From a virus, in IMG/VR virus record IMGVR_UViG_3300027541_000501, positions 1 to 40,513 of that record: a stretch of DNA of 40,513 nucleotides; one strand, written 5' to 3'. Under the pieces are notes generated by a model. That model was not told the DNA's origin. It was given only the letters and a program-made list of their open reading frames with translations, and ran no database searches. The translations under genes were made by a program, and so were the position numbers. Shown in pieces: positions 23,365-30,267 of the stretch (position 1 is its first letter; every line of letters starts with the position of its first letter).

Positions 23365-24084
23365 ATGAAATTAAAACGTTCTAACGATAGAAAGGTCGCT
23401 AATGCCGTCTCAAAAAATGGAAAAACCCCAACAATTGCCAACACCTTCGGATTACCTGCTGGAAAAGATTTCTCGTGTCCTGGTGCCACTAGTGTTTGTG
23501 AAAGCGTTTGCTATGCAGGAAAACTTGAAAGAGTATACAAGGGAGTAAGAGCGGTCCTCTTACACAATTGGGAATTACTTAAGAATGCAGATGTTGAAAC
23601 TATGGTTTCTCTTCTGGATGAAATGATTGTTGATTTTAAAAAAGATTGTGATAAAAAGTCTGCAGAAAAATTATTCCGTATCCATTGGGACGGAGATTTC
23701 TTTTCAGATACCTACGCATATGCGTGGAAGACTGTAATTAATCGTCATGCGGATGTTCAATTTTGGGTTTATACACGTGTTTATTCTGCTGTACCAATTC
23801 TAATTGACATTCCTAATCTGTCTCTTTATTTTTCTACCGACGATGAGAATAAAGAAATTGCAGGCGCATTGCGTGATTTGCATAATGTCCGTCTTGCATA
23901 CTTAGGCAAAACGTTTGCTGTCACCGAAAGCGTTATGAAAGAATTAACTGGCAAGGTCGGTGCTAAGTGTCCTGAAAATAATAAACAAATTCCATTGATT
24001 TCAACTAATGGCAGCGCATGTGTGTCATGTGGATTGTGTGTATTTAATAAGGCTGATATTAGATTTTCTGCGAGTAAAAAATGA
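23365..24084 (+). CDS. GP88-domain protein
   Basis: A 239-aa protein starting at ATG 23365 after AACGAAAGG; an earlier in-frame ATG at 23311 lies in the promoter. Cys-rich N-terminus (FSCPGATSVCESVCYAG) and C-terminus (KCPENN, CVSCGLCVFNK), with RIHWDGDFFSDTYAYAWKTV between, match the actinophage gene-88 family of unknown function. The CxxCxxC cluster suggests an iron-sulphur or zinc site. Confidence 0.85.
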   Translation: MKLKRSNDRKVANAVSKNGKTPTIANTFGLPAGKDFSCPGATSVCESVCYAGKLERVYKGVRAVLLHNWELLKNADVETMVSLLDEMIVDFKKDCDKKSAEKLFRIHWDGDFFSDTYAYAWKTVINRHADVQFWVYTRVYSAVPILIDIPNLSLYFSTDDENKEIAGALRDLHNVRLAYLGKTFAVTESVMKELTGKVGAKCPENNKQIPLISTNGSACVSCGLCVFNKADIRFSASKK

Positions 24085-24176
24085 TAGAGCTCCTTGGATC
24101 TGTTGCAGCTATTTTATTTATTGCATTGTTACTGTCACCGTTTATATTAATAATTTATATGTTGACAAAACTGTAA
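24081..24176 (+). CDS. 31-aa membrane mini-protein
   Basis: ATGA-coupled to the GP88 gene. Almost wholly hydrophobic (LGSVAAILFIALLLSPFILI), so one membrane helix. Function unknown. Confidence 0.65.
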   Translation: MIELLGSVAAILFIALLLSPFILIIYMLTKL

Positions 24177-24180
24177 AATG

Positions 24181-24231
24181 CCCGCAATATATTGCGGGGT
24201 TATCCACAGATTTAAGTGGACCTGTGGATAT
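24181..24231. promoter_or_regulatory. CCCGCA palindrome with an inverted pair of DnaA boxes
   Basis: CCCGCAATATATTGCGGG (24181-24198) is an 18-bp perfect palindrome. It is followed by TTATCCACA (24200-24208), a consensus DnaA box, and the inverted TGTGGATAT (24223-24231). TATCCACAG/CTGTGGATA form a 9-bp inverted repeat. The same layout recurs at 26263-26313. It could be a replication-initiator site or a DnaA-responsive control element. Confidence 0.6.
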
Positions 24232-24241
24232 TCACGGGAAT

Positions 24242-24312
24242 TGTGAGAAATCTCACAAACACGGCGACACGCCGATAATGGATTAGATAATGTCGCAGGC
24301 TTACGCTATAAT
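24242..24312 (+). promoter_or_regulatory. Compound early promoter 10
   Basis: CRP-like TGTGAGAAATCTCACA (24242-24257), CGGCGACACGCCG palindrome, TGTCGC (24291-24296) and TATAAT (24307-24312). Confidence 0.7.
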
Positions 24313-24342
24313 TCCACTATCAACAAACGAAAGGAAAAAATA

Positions 24343-24594
24343 ATGTCCAACTTCTCAAATTGGAAATCCTACCCGTTTTCAGTAGACGGTGTAGACTTTG
24401 TATCTTTAATTAATCCTGAAGGTTCAATGTATGCTCAAATTCAACGAGTGCCTGCACAGGTATTTACTCAAATGAACGAATCTGCAATTCGTGAGTTAAT
24501 TGGTAAAGTATCTCTCTTATCCCGCTCTGAAATTCAGGATGAGTTAGACCGTGTAAATGAAGGCTACGGTCAGGCTTACCTAGCCCTAGCCTAA
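24343..24594 (+). CDS. Hypothetical small protein
   Basis: An 83-aa protein after CGAAAGGAAAAAATA. It has a beta-rich start (FSVDGVDFVSLINPEGSMYA) and helical end (ESAIRELIGKVSLLSRSEIQ). Not recognised. Monocistronic, between two promoters. Confidence 0.75.
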   Translation: MSNFSNWKSYPFSVDGVDFVSLINPEGSMYAQIQRVPAQVFTQMNESAIRELIGKVSLLSRSEIQDELDRVNEGYGQAYLALA

Positions 24595-24596
24595 AA

Positions 24597-24627
24597 TGTC
24601 GGTGGGTAGGTGTATAATCTACCCACC
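24597..24627 (+). promoter_or_regulatory. Early promoter 11, -10 box inside a 9-bp palindrome
   Basis: TGTCGG (24597-24602), 10 nt, TATAAT (24613-24618). GGTGGGTAG (24601-24609) and CTACCCACC (24619-24627) are perfect inverted repeats flanking the -10. Confidence 0.72.
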
Positions 24628-24646
24628 ACACAACGAAAGGAAAAAA

Positions 24647-24922
24647 ATGCTATCAACCGCAACCGCTCTTATTCAGGCAACTGAAGAAAGTATTTTTGAT
24701 GAGGAAATTATGGGTTTTGCTCAGGCTTTCTGCTATCACGCTAAAGAATTAGATGACGAACAATTCGCTAAATCTATTTATACTTATTCTTGTATGCTTG
24801 CTTCTCTCGCAATAGATAAGGCTACTAAAATTTTGCTAACTGAAACTCAGGTAAAAGAACTTATGGCTACTATTGATGAAATGGAAACAATGAGAGATGA
24901 GGTATTAGAAAATGGGGAGTAA
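24647..24922 (+). CDS. Hypothetical helical protein
   Basis: A 91-aa all-helical acidic protein starting at ATG 24647 after CAACGAAAGGAAAAAA; the longer frame from 24596 would start inside the promoter. It overlaps the next gene by 11 nt. Function unknown. Confidence 0.75.
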   Translation: MLSTATALIQATEESIFDEEIMGFAQAFCYHAKELDDEQFAKSIYTYSCMLASLAIDKATKILLTETQVKELMATIDEMETMRDEVLENGE

Positions 24923-25175
24923 TTTTGCTACTGAACTTGCTGAACTAGACTTAGGTTTATCTTTAGAGGATAGTATAGCTATTCACTTATCCGCTAATCA
25001 TTACCCACCCGTCCCACGATCAATGGTTCAACCTTGTATTGATGCTATTGATGCTTACTATGATGAGGACTATGAACGCCTTATTGACCTACCCTCCCCA
25101 ATTACTTGGAGGGATAAAAATACGGCTCCCGCTTCGGCTATTGTCGAGGCTCACCACCTAGAGGCTTGGTTGTGA
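24912..25175 (+). CDS. Hypothetical acidic protein
   Basis: An 87-aa acidic helical protein (LDLGLSLEDSIAIHLSANH ... DAYYDEDYERLIDLP). Translation is coupled to the upstream gene. Its TGA is part of the next CRP-like site. Confidence 0.72.
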   Translation: MGSNFATELAELDLGLSLEDSIAIHLSANHYPPVPRSMVQPCIDAIDAYYDEDYERLIDLPSPITWRDKNTAPASAIVEAHHLEAWL

Positions 25176-25231
25176 TAAATCTCACAATCATTAGCAAGGG
25201 CTTGCCACTTGTCGGTAGCCCCTGCTATAAT
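25171..25231 (+). promoter_or_regulatory. Compound early promoter 12
   Basis: CRP-like TGTGATAAATCTCACA (25171-25186), TTGCCA, TGTCGG (25210-25215), TATAAT (25226-25231) with extended -10 TGC. Confidence 0.7.
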
Positions 25232-25261
25232 CTACCCACCTACTAATAGAAAGGAAGCAAA

Positions 25262-25438
25262 ATGACCATAAATGGTTATACTTACAAGGTTGGCGATTTA
25301 TTCACCACCCTAAAGTCAAAGAAAACAGGCGTAATCAAAGAGATTATTCCTAACGCATCTGGCTCGGTGCGTGTATTGTTGGAACTACCAACAAAAGAAA
25401 CACGCTGGACAACTATCTCTGCTGATAGCCTAGCCTAA
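25262..25438 (+). CDS. Small SH3-like early protein (paralogue C)
   Basis: A 58-aa protein after TAGAAAGGAAGCAAA. Pattern YKVGDLFTTLKSKKTGVIKE ... RWTTI matches the protein at 26013-26195 (YKKGDVFTTGKSGITGTISE ... RWAMV), so they are paralogues. The length and beta pattern suggest a small barrel (SH3-like). Confidence 0.72.
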   Translation: MTINGYTYKVGDLFTTLKSKKTGVIKEIIPNASGSVRVLLELPTKETRWTTISADSLA

Positions 25439-25461
25439 TTCAATGGCAGGGCTCACCGAAA

Positions 25462-25483
25462 TGTCGGTGGGCTCTGCTACAAT
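25462..25483 (+). promoter_or_regulatory. Early promoter 13
   Basis: TGTCGG (25462-25467), 10 nt, TACAAT (25478-25483), with extended -10 TGC. No CRP-like site nearby. Confidence 0.65.
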
Positions 25484-25519
25484 TCTCTCACACAAACAAA
25501 CAAACGAAAGGAAAAACAA

Positions 25520-25939
25520 ATGAGTAGAGGAAAAGCCATAAATGTAAAGATTGCCACCACAAAGGTAATCAAGGCTCTTGAAACTAAGTTAGCACAAATC
25601 CAAAAGGATAAGGCTAATCAGAAAGTCAATGAGGAAAGATACTCAAAGGCTCAAGAAAAATGGAGTAAAGAAATTGCTAAACTTGCTCTTGCTAAAATCG
25701 CAAAGGCGGAAAATGTCCGTGCTAATGTCCGATACAATGGTATGGTAAATGTAGATTTTGATTTACCTGCTGGTTCTATTGAACTACCTGTTGAACCTAC
25801 TAAGGACTTTGATACTTACCACGATTGGCAGTATAAGGAAATGGTAGAGGAAATTGAGAACGCAATTCGTATTCTCAAAATGACGGACGAGGAAGTTGTA
25901 AGCACTTCAACTTACAATGCTATTGCTCGTTATCTCTAA
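25520..25939 (+). CDS. Coiled-coil hypothetical protein
   Basis: A 139-aa Lys/Glu/Ala-rich protein, predicted mostly helical (residues about 10-65 look coiled-coil: ALETKLAQIQKDKANQKVNE). A short beta segment in the middle (VRYNGMVNVDFDLPAGSIEL) precedes a C-terminal helix. RBS AACGAAAGGAAAAAC. Similar 'KAI..KI...KVI.ALE' proteins are frequent in actinophages. Function unknown. Confidence 0.75.
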   Translation: MSRGKAINVKIATTKVIKALETKLAQIQKDKANQKVNEERYSKAQEKWSKEIAKLALAKIAKAENVRANVRYNGMVNVDFDLPAGSIELPVEPTKDFDTYHDWQYKEMVEEIENAIRILKMTDEEVVSTSTYNAIARYL

Positions 25940-25947
25940 TTAGAGAT

Positions 25948-25981
25948 TTGGTGCTGGGTATCACCTAAGGTAAAACTGCCC
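25948..25981 (+). promoter_or_regulatory. Second-class promoter 14
   Basis: TTGGTG (25948-25953), 17 nt, TAAAAC (25971-25976) in the context GGTAAAACTGCC, matching promoter 5 (GGTAAAATTGCC). No TGTC box. Confidence 0.5.
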
Positions 25982-26012
25982 ACCAACACACCAACAAACG
26001 AAAGGAAATAAA

Positions 26013-26195
26013 ATGTCACCAATTCTAGATACTAAGAAGGGTCGCTTCTATAAAAAAGGCGATGTCTTTACAACTGGTAAATCAGGAATTACTGGCACAA
26101 TTAGCGAAATTATTTCAGTTAGACCAACACTTACAAAACTTGGTTTAGAAACTGAAAAAGGTTTGCGTTGGGCTATGGTAAAAATCGGAGCATAA
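26013..26195 (+). CDS. Small SH3-like early protein (paralogue D)
   Basis: A 60-aa protein after AACGAAAGGAAATAAA. It is a paralogue of the product of 25262-25438 (see there), with a 5-residue longer N-terminus (MSPILDTKKGRF). Confidence 0.74.
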   Translation: MSPILDTKKGRFYKKGDVFTTGKSGITGTISEIISVRPTLTKLGLETEKGLRWAMVKIGA

Positions 26196-26200
26196 TAATC

Positions 26201-26245
26201 TTGGGGCGGGTTTGAACTGTGTAATCATCTAGATTCCCGCCCCAA
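26201..26245. repeat. 10-bp inverted repeat
   Basis: TTGGGGCGGG and CCCGCCCCAA enclose 25 nt. It follows gene D and has no T-tract; it may end transcription inefficiently or be a binding site. Confidence 0.55.
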
Positions 26246-26262
26246 CTTCCCCGATCAAGCTG

Positions 26263-26313
26263 CCCGCAAATATGTGCGGGGTTATCCACAGCGTTACGGC
26301 TGCCTGTGGAAAA
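26263..26313. promoter_or_regulatory. CCCGCA hairpin with a second DnaA-box pair
   Basis: CCCGCA/TGCGGG hairpin (26263-26280), TTATCCACA (26282-26290) and inverted TGTGGAAAA (26305-26313). The order matches 24181-24231. Confidence 0.58.
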
Positions 26314-26324
26314 CCCTGAAAAAA

Positions 26325-26401
26325 TATGAGATTGATCACATGTCCGTTTTGCCCTAATGTCTAACTAACTATAGACAAATGTCGGTGGGGTCTGTTATAC
26401 T
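26325..26401 (+). promoter_or_regulatory. Compound early promoter 15
   Basis: CRP-like TATGAGATTGATCACA (one mismatch to TGTGA-N6-TCACA, 26325-26340), TGTCGG (26380-26385), TATACT (26396-26401). Confidence 0.66.
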
Positions 26402-26434
26402 TAGGCTCAATCTAACAATCGAAAGGAAAAAATC

Positions 26435-27439
26435 ATGGCTCATAACCTTGAAACAAATGGCAATGAAGTTGCCTTTGCTTTGCGTGGAACTCCCGCATGG
26501 CACAATCTCGCAAATCGTATCTTCTCACAAGATGAAGATGTGACTACTCAAACAATGCTTGAAGAAGCAAAATTGGCTAACTGGAATGTTCGCCTCTCTC
26601 CACTAACTGACCATATTTCAGAATCATGGAATGATGTTTCTAATGCTCAATTAGTTATTCGCACAAATCCATTCAATGGCGGAACTGATGTTCTTGCTAC
26701 CGTTGGTAAGCGATACAAGCCTGTTCAAAATGAAGAATTATTTGCTTTCGCAGATAATATTCATGACGCTAACCCTGAGTGCCGTTGGGAATCTGCTGGC
26801 TCTCTAAAGAATGGTAAAGTTGTATTTGGAACCGTTGATGTTCCTCGCACAATGGTATTAGACCCACAAGGTGCTAATGACCAAACCAAACTTTATCTAA
26901 TCGTATGGACATCTCACGACGGCTCTGTTGCTGTTCAAGCAGCGATTACACCTGTTCGTGTTGTATGCCAAAACACTTTGAATCTTGCTATGCGTAATGC
27001 TAAGCAATCATTCAAAATTCGTCACACACAATCTGTTGAGGGACGAATTCAAGTTGCTCGTGAAACTCTTGGGCTTGCTCTTGGATACTTTGATGAATTC
27101 GAGAAAGAAGCGCAGGAACTTTTCAAGGCTGAAATTACAAATGCTGAATTCTCTAAATTGATTCAGACAATTTATCCTAAGCCTGAAAAAGATTCTAAGG
27201 GTGCTCTCAAAAAGTGGGAAAATAAAGTTATCTTGATTGATGACCTTTATCATAACTCACCAACTAACGCTAATATCAAGGGAACAAAATGGGGTGCTTT
27301 CAATGCGCTTACTGAACGCCTTGATTATTTCCGTTCTGGTCGTGGCAATAGCGAATCGCTAATGGCGGGCGCAAGTGGCTTTGACCCTGTTCTTACTGCT
27401 GAGAAAAATAAAATTCTCAAGTTAGTAAAATCATTCTAA
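26435..27439 (+). CDS. DUF932 / phage-plasmid LGT family protein
   Basis: A 334-aa protein after ATCGAAAGGAAAAAATC. Family signature: an N-terminal GTPAWHNLA, VGKRYKPVQNEELFAFAD, IVWTSHDGSVAVQAAITPVRVVCQNTLNLA and a C-terminal TKWGAFNALTERLDYF. Members are common in phages and plasmids; the function is not established. Single-gene transcript ended by a strong terminator. Confidence 0.92.
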   Translation: MAHNLETNGNEVAFALRGTPAWHNLANRIFSQDEDVTTQTMLEEAKLANWNVRLSPLTDHISESWNDVSNAQLVIRTNPFNGGTDVLATVGKRYKPVQNEELFAFADNIHDANPECRWESAGSLKNGKVVFGTVDVPRTMVLDPQGANDQTKLYLIVWTSHDGSVAVQAAITPVRVVCQNTLNLAMRNAKQSFKIRHTQSVEGRIQVARETLGLALGYFDEFEKEAQELFKAEITNAEFSKLIQTIYPKPEKDSKGALKKWENKVILIDDLYHNSPTNANIKGTKWGAFNALTERLDYFRSGRGNSESLMAGASGFDPVLTAEKNKILKLVKSF

Positions 27440-27454
27440 TAAAATGATTACACT

Positions 27455-27487
27455 AGCGGGGGAACTAAAAATTCCCCCGCTTTTTAT
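27455..27487 (+). terminator. Intrinsic terminator after the DUF932 gene
   Basis: GCGGGGGAA/TTCCCCCGC stem with a 7-nt loop followed by TTTTTATTT. tRNA-Asp starts 3 nt later. Confidence 0.88.
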
Positions 27488-27489
27488 TT

Positions 27490-27562
27490 GGTGCGTTAGC
27501 TTAGCGGTTAAAGCGCTACCCTGTCACGGTAGAGATCACGGGTTCAAATCCCGTACGCATCG
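27490..27562 (+). tRNA. tRNA-Asp (GTC)
   Basis: Full cloverleaf: acceptor GGTGCGT/ACGCATC (one G-T pair), D-arm GCTT...AAGC, anticodon stem CTACC/GGTAG with loop CTGTCAC, 5-nt variable loop, T-arm ACGGG-TTCAAAT-CCCGT and discriminator G. CCA is not fully encoded (CA only). Confidence 0.95.
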
Positions 27563-27633
27563 CAATATGAGATAACAATTTCAAATAATGAGACGCCCGC
27601 AATATACTAAGGATGTCCCGCAGCTTTTACGGG

Positions 27634-27709
27634 CGTGACATAGATCATATGGGAATATAGAAAAATTCACTGGAAATCCTTGACTCTTGTCAGTGTGCTC
27701 CACTATAAT
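27634..27709 (+). promoter_or_regulatory. Compound early promoter 16
   Basis: A weak CRP-like CGTGACATAGATCATA (27634-27649, two mismatches), TTCACTGGAAATCCTTGAC, TGTCAG (27688-27693), TATAAT (27704-27709). It drives the long operon 27733-29936. Confidence 0.65.
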
Positions 27710-27732
27710 AGGGCCCAAAGAAAGGAAGTAAA

Positions 27733-28506
27733 ATGCCAAATTGGTGTTACAACGGATTAACCATTGAGGGTAATCCTGATTTAGTAAATGACCTTGTTCG
27801 TCAAATGAACAAGCCATTTGTCATGCTACATGATTCATGGAATATGGAAACACAGGAAATGGAAGTCTCTCAGACCACATATCCAAATCCTGTATTTGCA
27901 TTCTATAATATCTATAACCACCGTCAAGCAGGTATCACAGACCAAGAATATGTTCAACAACCTATTCGTTCTGAGAAATCTTTAGACGACCCTGAGTGGT
28001 GGTCAGATACAATGAAAATAGCCCAAGAAGACAAAGGTTGGTATAACTGGAATGTTGTCAACTGGGGAACCAAATGGGATGTTGCTGTTAAAGACGGTGA
28101 TAAATATCCTGAAACATATATAGAGGGGCCTACTCCTAATGGAGAGAACCTTGTAGTTTATTATAACTTTAATACTGCTTGGTCTCCACCAATGCCTGCT
28201 CTTGCTAAACTATCTGAACAATACCCAAGTTTGTTATTCACCTTATCTTATGAGGAAGAGACAGGTTGGGGCGGAGAATGCGAATTCCTACGTGGAGAAG
28301 TTATCTCTGAAATGGATTATGAAAACAGATGTAGAGATTGTGACGAATATAACACTCTATCCTATTGCGAAGAATGTGATAATGAGTTATGCTCTGCCTG
28401 CAACTATCTAGGTGAAGCAGACCTTGATGCCATCAAGGAATGTCCGACCCATAAGGTATACTTAGACGCTGAACATGTCCCACACTACAGAATGGAGAAA
28501 ATCTAA
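27733..28506 (+). CDS. Api92-like / DUF1281 ferredoxin-like-fold protein with C-terminal zinc motifs
   Basis: A 257-aa protein. The start MPNWCYNGLTIEG and the core WYNWNVVNWGTKWDV ... FNTAWSPPMPALAKLSEQYP are the signature of the Api92-like family found in phages and conjugative elements. The last about 60 residues add four Cys pairs (CRDCDEY, CEECDNELCSACNY, CPTHK), perhaps a RING/B-box-like zinc module. RBS AAAGAAAGGAAGTAAA. Function unknown. Confidence 0.85.
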   Translation: MPNWCYNGLTIEGNPDLVNDLVRQMNKPFVMLHDSWNMETQEMEVSQTTYPNPVFAFYNIYNHRQAGITDQEYVQQPIRSEKSLDDPEWWSDTMKIAQEDKGWYNWNVVNWGTKWDVAVKDGDKYPETYIEGPTPNGENLVVYYNFNTAWSPPMPALAKLSEQYPSLLFTLSYEEETGWGGECEFLRGEVISEMDYENRCRDCDEYNTLSYCEECDNELCSACNYLGEADLDAIKECPTHKVYLDAEHVPHYRMEKI

Positions 28507-29045
28507 TGGAGACAGCACCATACACATACAACCCAAATGCTCTCGTCACAGTAAAACATATTGTTGACGGCGAAGCAACATATGAAACTATCAAGGTTGT
28601 TGACCTAGAGGGAATGCTCTATGTCAATCCAACTATTGATGTAATTGAATCACACACTGACGGTACACACACTGTGCATAACATGAAGCGTACTGATATC
28701 ATGGAGATGTTCCGTCTTCGTGGTTTTACTAATGCTCGTCTTGAACAACAGGAAAAGCAAATCGGTCAAGTTATTGATAACATGACTGCACAAGGTTGGT
28801 ACAACCCTAACACTGATAAGTCAGAAATTCTTTCTGATTTATGTGAAATCTTTGGTCATGAACCAAAGCAAGAAATCAGAATCACTGGCAGCATCACATT
28901 TGATGTTCGCTATGATTGTCCATTAGATGAAGTAGAGGATTTCGATGCCCGCTACTTCCTCCAAGATACATTAACATTAGATGCATATAACGGCGACGTT
29001 ATTGTTGAATCGTTCGATGTCGAAGATGCGGACGTGGACTGGTAA
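28506..29045 (+). CDS. Hypothetical acidic protein
   Basis: A 179-aa protein one base overlapped with its neighbours on both sides (TAATG type). The N-terminal half is beta-rich; the middle contains a helix (NARLEQQEKQIGQVIDNM); the C-terminus has an IRITGSITFDVRYDCPLDEV repeat-like strand pair ending in many Asp. No family recognised. Confidence 0.75.
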   Translation: METAPYTYNPNALVTVKHIVDGEATYETIKVVDLEGMLYVNPTIDVIESHTDGTHTVHNMKRTDIMEMFRLRGFTNARLEQQEKQIGQVIDNMTAQGWYNPNTDKSEILSDLCEIFGHEPKQEIRITGSITFDVRYDCPLDEVEDFDARYFLQDTLTLDAYNGDVIVESFDVEDADVDW

Positions 29046-29257
29046 TGTATTTTGAATTAACTGCGCCAAACCAGTTGGCCCTGCAAAGGGCCTACTGGGA
29101 GGCAGATGTGCTTGGATTGGATCCATTGCATATCAAAGACACCTTGACATTCGAGATAGGAACAGGTAGTATAGAGAAAGTAAGTCGCATTCGTGATAAG
29201 TATAATTTAACTGAAAGTTATACCTCAGAATACGAACCAACAGGTTATAGGAGATAA
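29045..29257 (+). CDS. Hypothetical small protein
   Basis: A 70-aa protein (FELTAPNQLALQRAYWEADVLG). Coupled to the upstream gene by a TAATG overlap; AGGAGATAAT lies at its 3' end for the next gene. Not recognised. Confidence 0.7.
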   Translation: MYFELTAPNQLALQRAYWEADVLGLDPLHIKDTLTFEIGTGSIEKVSRIRDKYNLTESYTSEYEPTGYRR

Positions 29258-29258
29258 T

Positions 29259-29405
29259 ATGTCAGATTACAAGAGCGGTTGGGATGACGGGTATAAGTAT
29301 GCTCGTGAAGAAATCATGGAGAAGCTGCGTGAGATTGATATCTCAGATATTGACTCTTGGATTCTAGATAGATTGTCAGACATGATAGAGGGCGGTAATC
29401 TATGA
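29259..29405 (+). CDS. 48-aa hypothetical protein
   Basis: ATG 29259 after ATAGGAGATAAT; acidic and helical (SGWDDGYKYAREEIMEKLRE). A 'W.DGY..A' start is common among phage early proteins. ATGA overlap with the next gene. Confidence 0.68.
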   Translation: MSDYKSGWDDGYKYAREEIMEKLREIDISDIDSWILDRLSDMIEGGNL

Positions 29406-29611
29406 GTAACAGATTTATCGGATGTGATAAATGTGTCACAGCCAAAGCTGTATATCAAGCAAGAGGCTTGGCAGGAGATTTATTTTTCTGTGGCCACCAC
29501 TACAATGAATTCAAAGAGGCCCTTGACAAATGGTCCTATGAAGTTGTAGACTTATCCATTGAAAACACACAACAAGAAAAGGCGGAAGTAACAAATGGGA
29601 GCACGTATTAA
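29402..29611 (+). CDS. Small zinc-binding-like protein
   Basis: A 69-aa protein with CDKC near the start and FCGHH in the middle, a possible Cys/His zinc site as in RPA-like small phage proteins. It overlaps the next gene by 17 nt. Confidence 0.7.
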   Translation: MSNRFIGCDKCVTAKAVYQARGLAGDLFFCGHHYNEFKEALDKWSYEVVDLSIENTQQEKAEVTNGSTY

Positions 29612-29936
29612 TTATATCTTCAATGAGGGTGAGGACCAGCCTGCGGTATGGCTGTACAGTCATTGGGGAGAAGATGAATGGGAAATTAAATTAGCAGCAG
29701 CATTAAACCATGCCCGTCCAAGGTGGGAAGACACATCTTATTGCATTCGTATGATTATTTCTCATATGATTCAGCATGAGGTCCTGGATGAGACTGGATA
29801 TGGAATTGGTGCTGTAGATAAGCCAAGCAACTTTGCAGCGTGGGACACCACAATTGATGTTGACATGGTTAATAAAATGGTAGACGGTCACACATGGGAT
29901 GAATTTATCAATTATCATTTGGGGGTTACAGTTTAG
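29595..29936 (+). CDS. Conserved phage hypothetical protein
   Basis: A 113-aa protein: INYIFNEGEDQPAVWLYSHWGEDE, then RWEDTSYCIRMIISHMI and a C-terminal 'ETGYGIGAVDKPSNFAAWDT'. I recognise this arrangement as frequent among phages without a known role. Last gene of the operon. Confidence 0.76.
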   Translation: MGARINYIFNEGEDQPAVWLYSHWGEDEWEIKLAAALNHARPRWEDTSYCIRMIISHMIQHEVLDETGYGIGAVDKPSNFAAWDTTIDVDMVNKMVDGHTWDEFINYHLGVTV

Positions 29937-29951
29937 TCTACTAAAATATGC

Positions 29952-29957
29952 TATAAT
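29952..29957 (+). promoter_or_regulatory. -10 box of sRNA-2
   Basis: TATAAT preceded by TGC (extended -10). No clear -35. Predicted start near 29964. Confidence 0.55.
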
Positions 29958-29963
29958 GTAATC

Positions 29964-30088
29964 ACAAACGTTTGGTGAGGCTATCAGGGTTCCTTTCGCC
30001 CAAGTCTTTAAATATGCATAGTGTGGATGCAGCCAAACACCAGGGGCCCAGCAGAGGGAGAGACTGCTAGGGCCCCACTTCTTTTTTT
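29964..30088 (+). ncRNA. Putative small RNA with an anti-Shine-Dalgarno loop (sRNA-2)
   Basis: About 125 nt between an extended -10 promoter and a strong terminator, with no ORF. A small hairpin (GGGT-UCCUUUC-GCCC, 29987-30001) holds a 7-nt loop complementary to GAAAGGA, the Shine-Dalgarno sequence in front of most early genes here; 9 nt (TTCCTTTCG, 29990-29998) match the full CGAAAGGAA. A second hairpin (TGCAT/ATGCA) and an outer GTTTGG/CCAAAC pairing frame it. I propose that it binds early mRNA leaders or mimics the 16S rRNA tail. Both are inference. Confidence 0.65.
30043..30088 (+). terminator. Terminator of sRNA-2
   Basis: GGGGCCCAGCAG pairs with CTGCT-A-GGGCCCC (12 bp with one bulge), followed by CTTCTTTTTTT. 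Confidence 0.9.
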
Positions 30089-30194
30089 AGAGCTGCCCGC
30101 AAAAACCTGAGGATAGCATAGATCATTTACGTGTGTCAAATATATTTCACAGGAATTTCAGCATATGAGACAAACTAACCTATTAGTCATTTTA

Positions 30195-30240
30195 TGTGAT
30201 CCACATCATATGGACAAATGTCGGTGGTATGAACTATAAT
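30195..30240 (+). promoter_or_regulatory. Compound early promoter 17
   Basis: CRP-like TGTGATCCACATCATA (30195-30210, one mismatch), TGTCGG (30219-30224), TATAAT (30235-30240). The palindrome is closer to the start (about -45) than in other promoters. Between sRNA-2 and this promoter (30089-30194) are GCCCGCA and TTCACAGGAATTT repeats but no gene. Confidence 0.65.
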
Positions 30241-30267
30241 TAAGCCATGTCTAACGAAAGGAATAAT

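Noticed and set aside
19764-26340. CRISPR array from the repeated palindromes
   Set aside because: Repeats are 16 bp, widely and irregularly spaced, and separated by genes; they fit transcription-factor sites.
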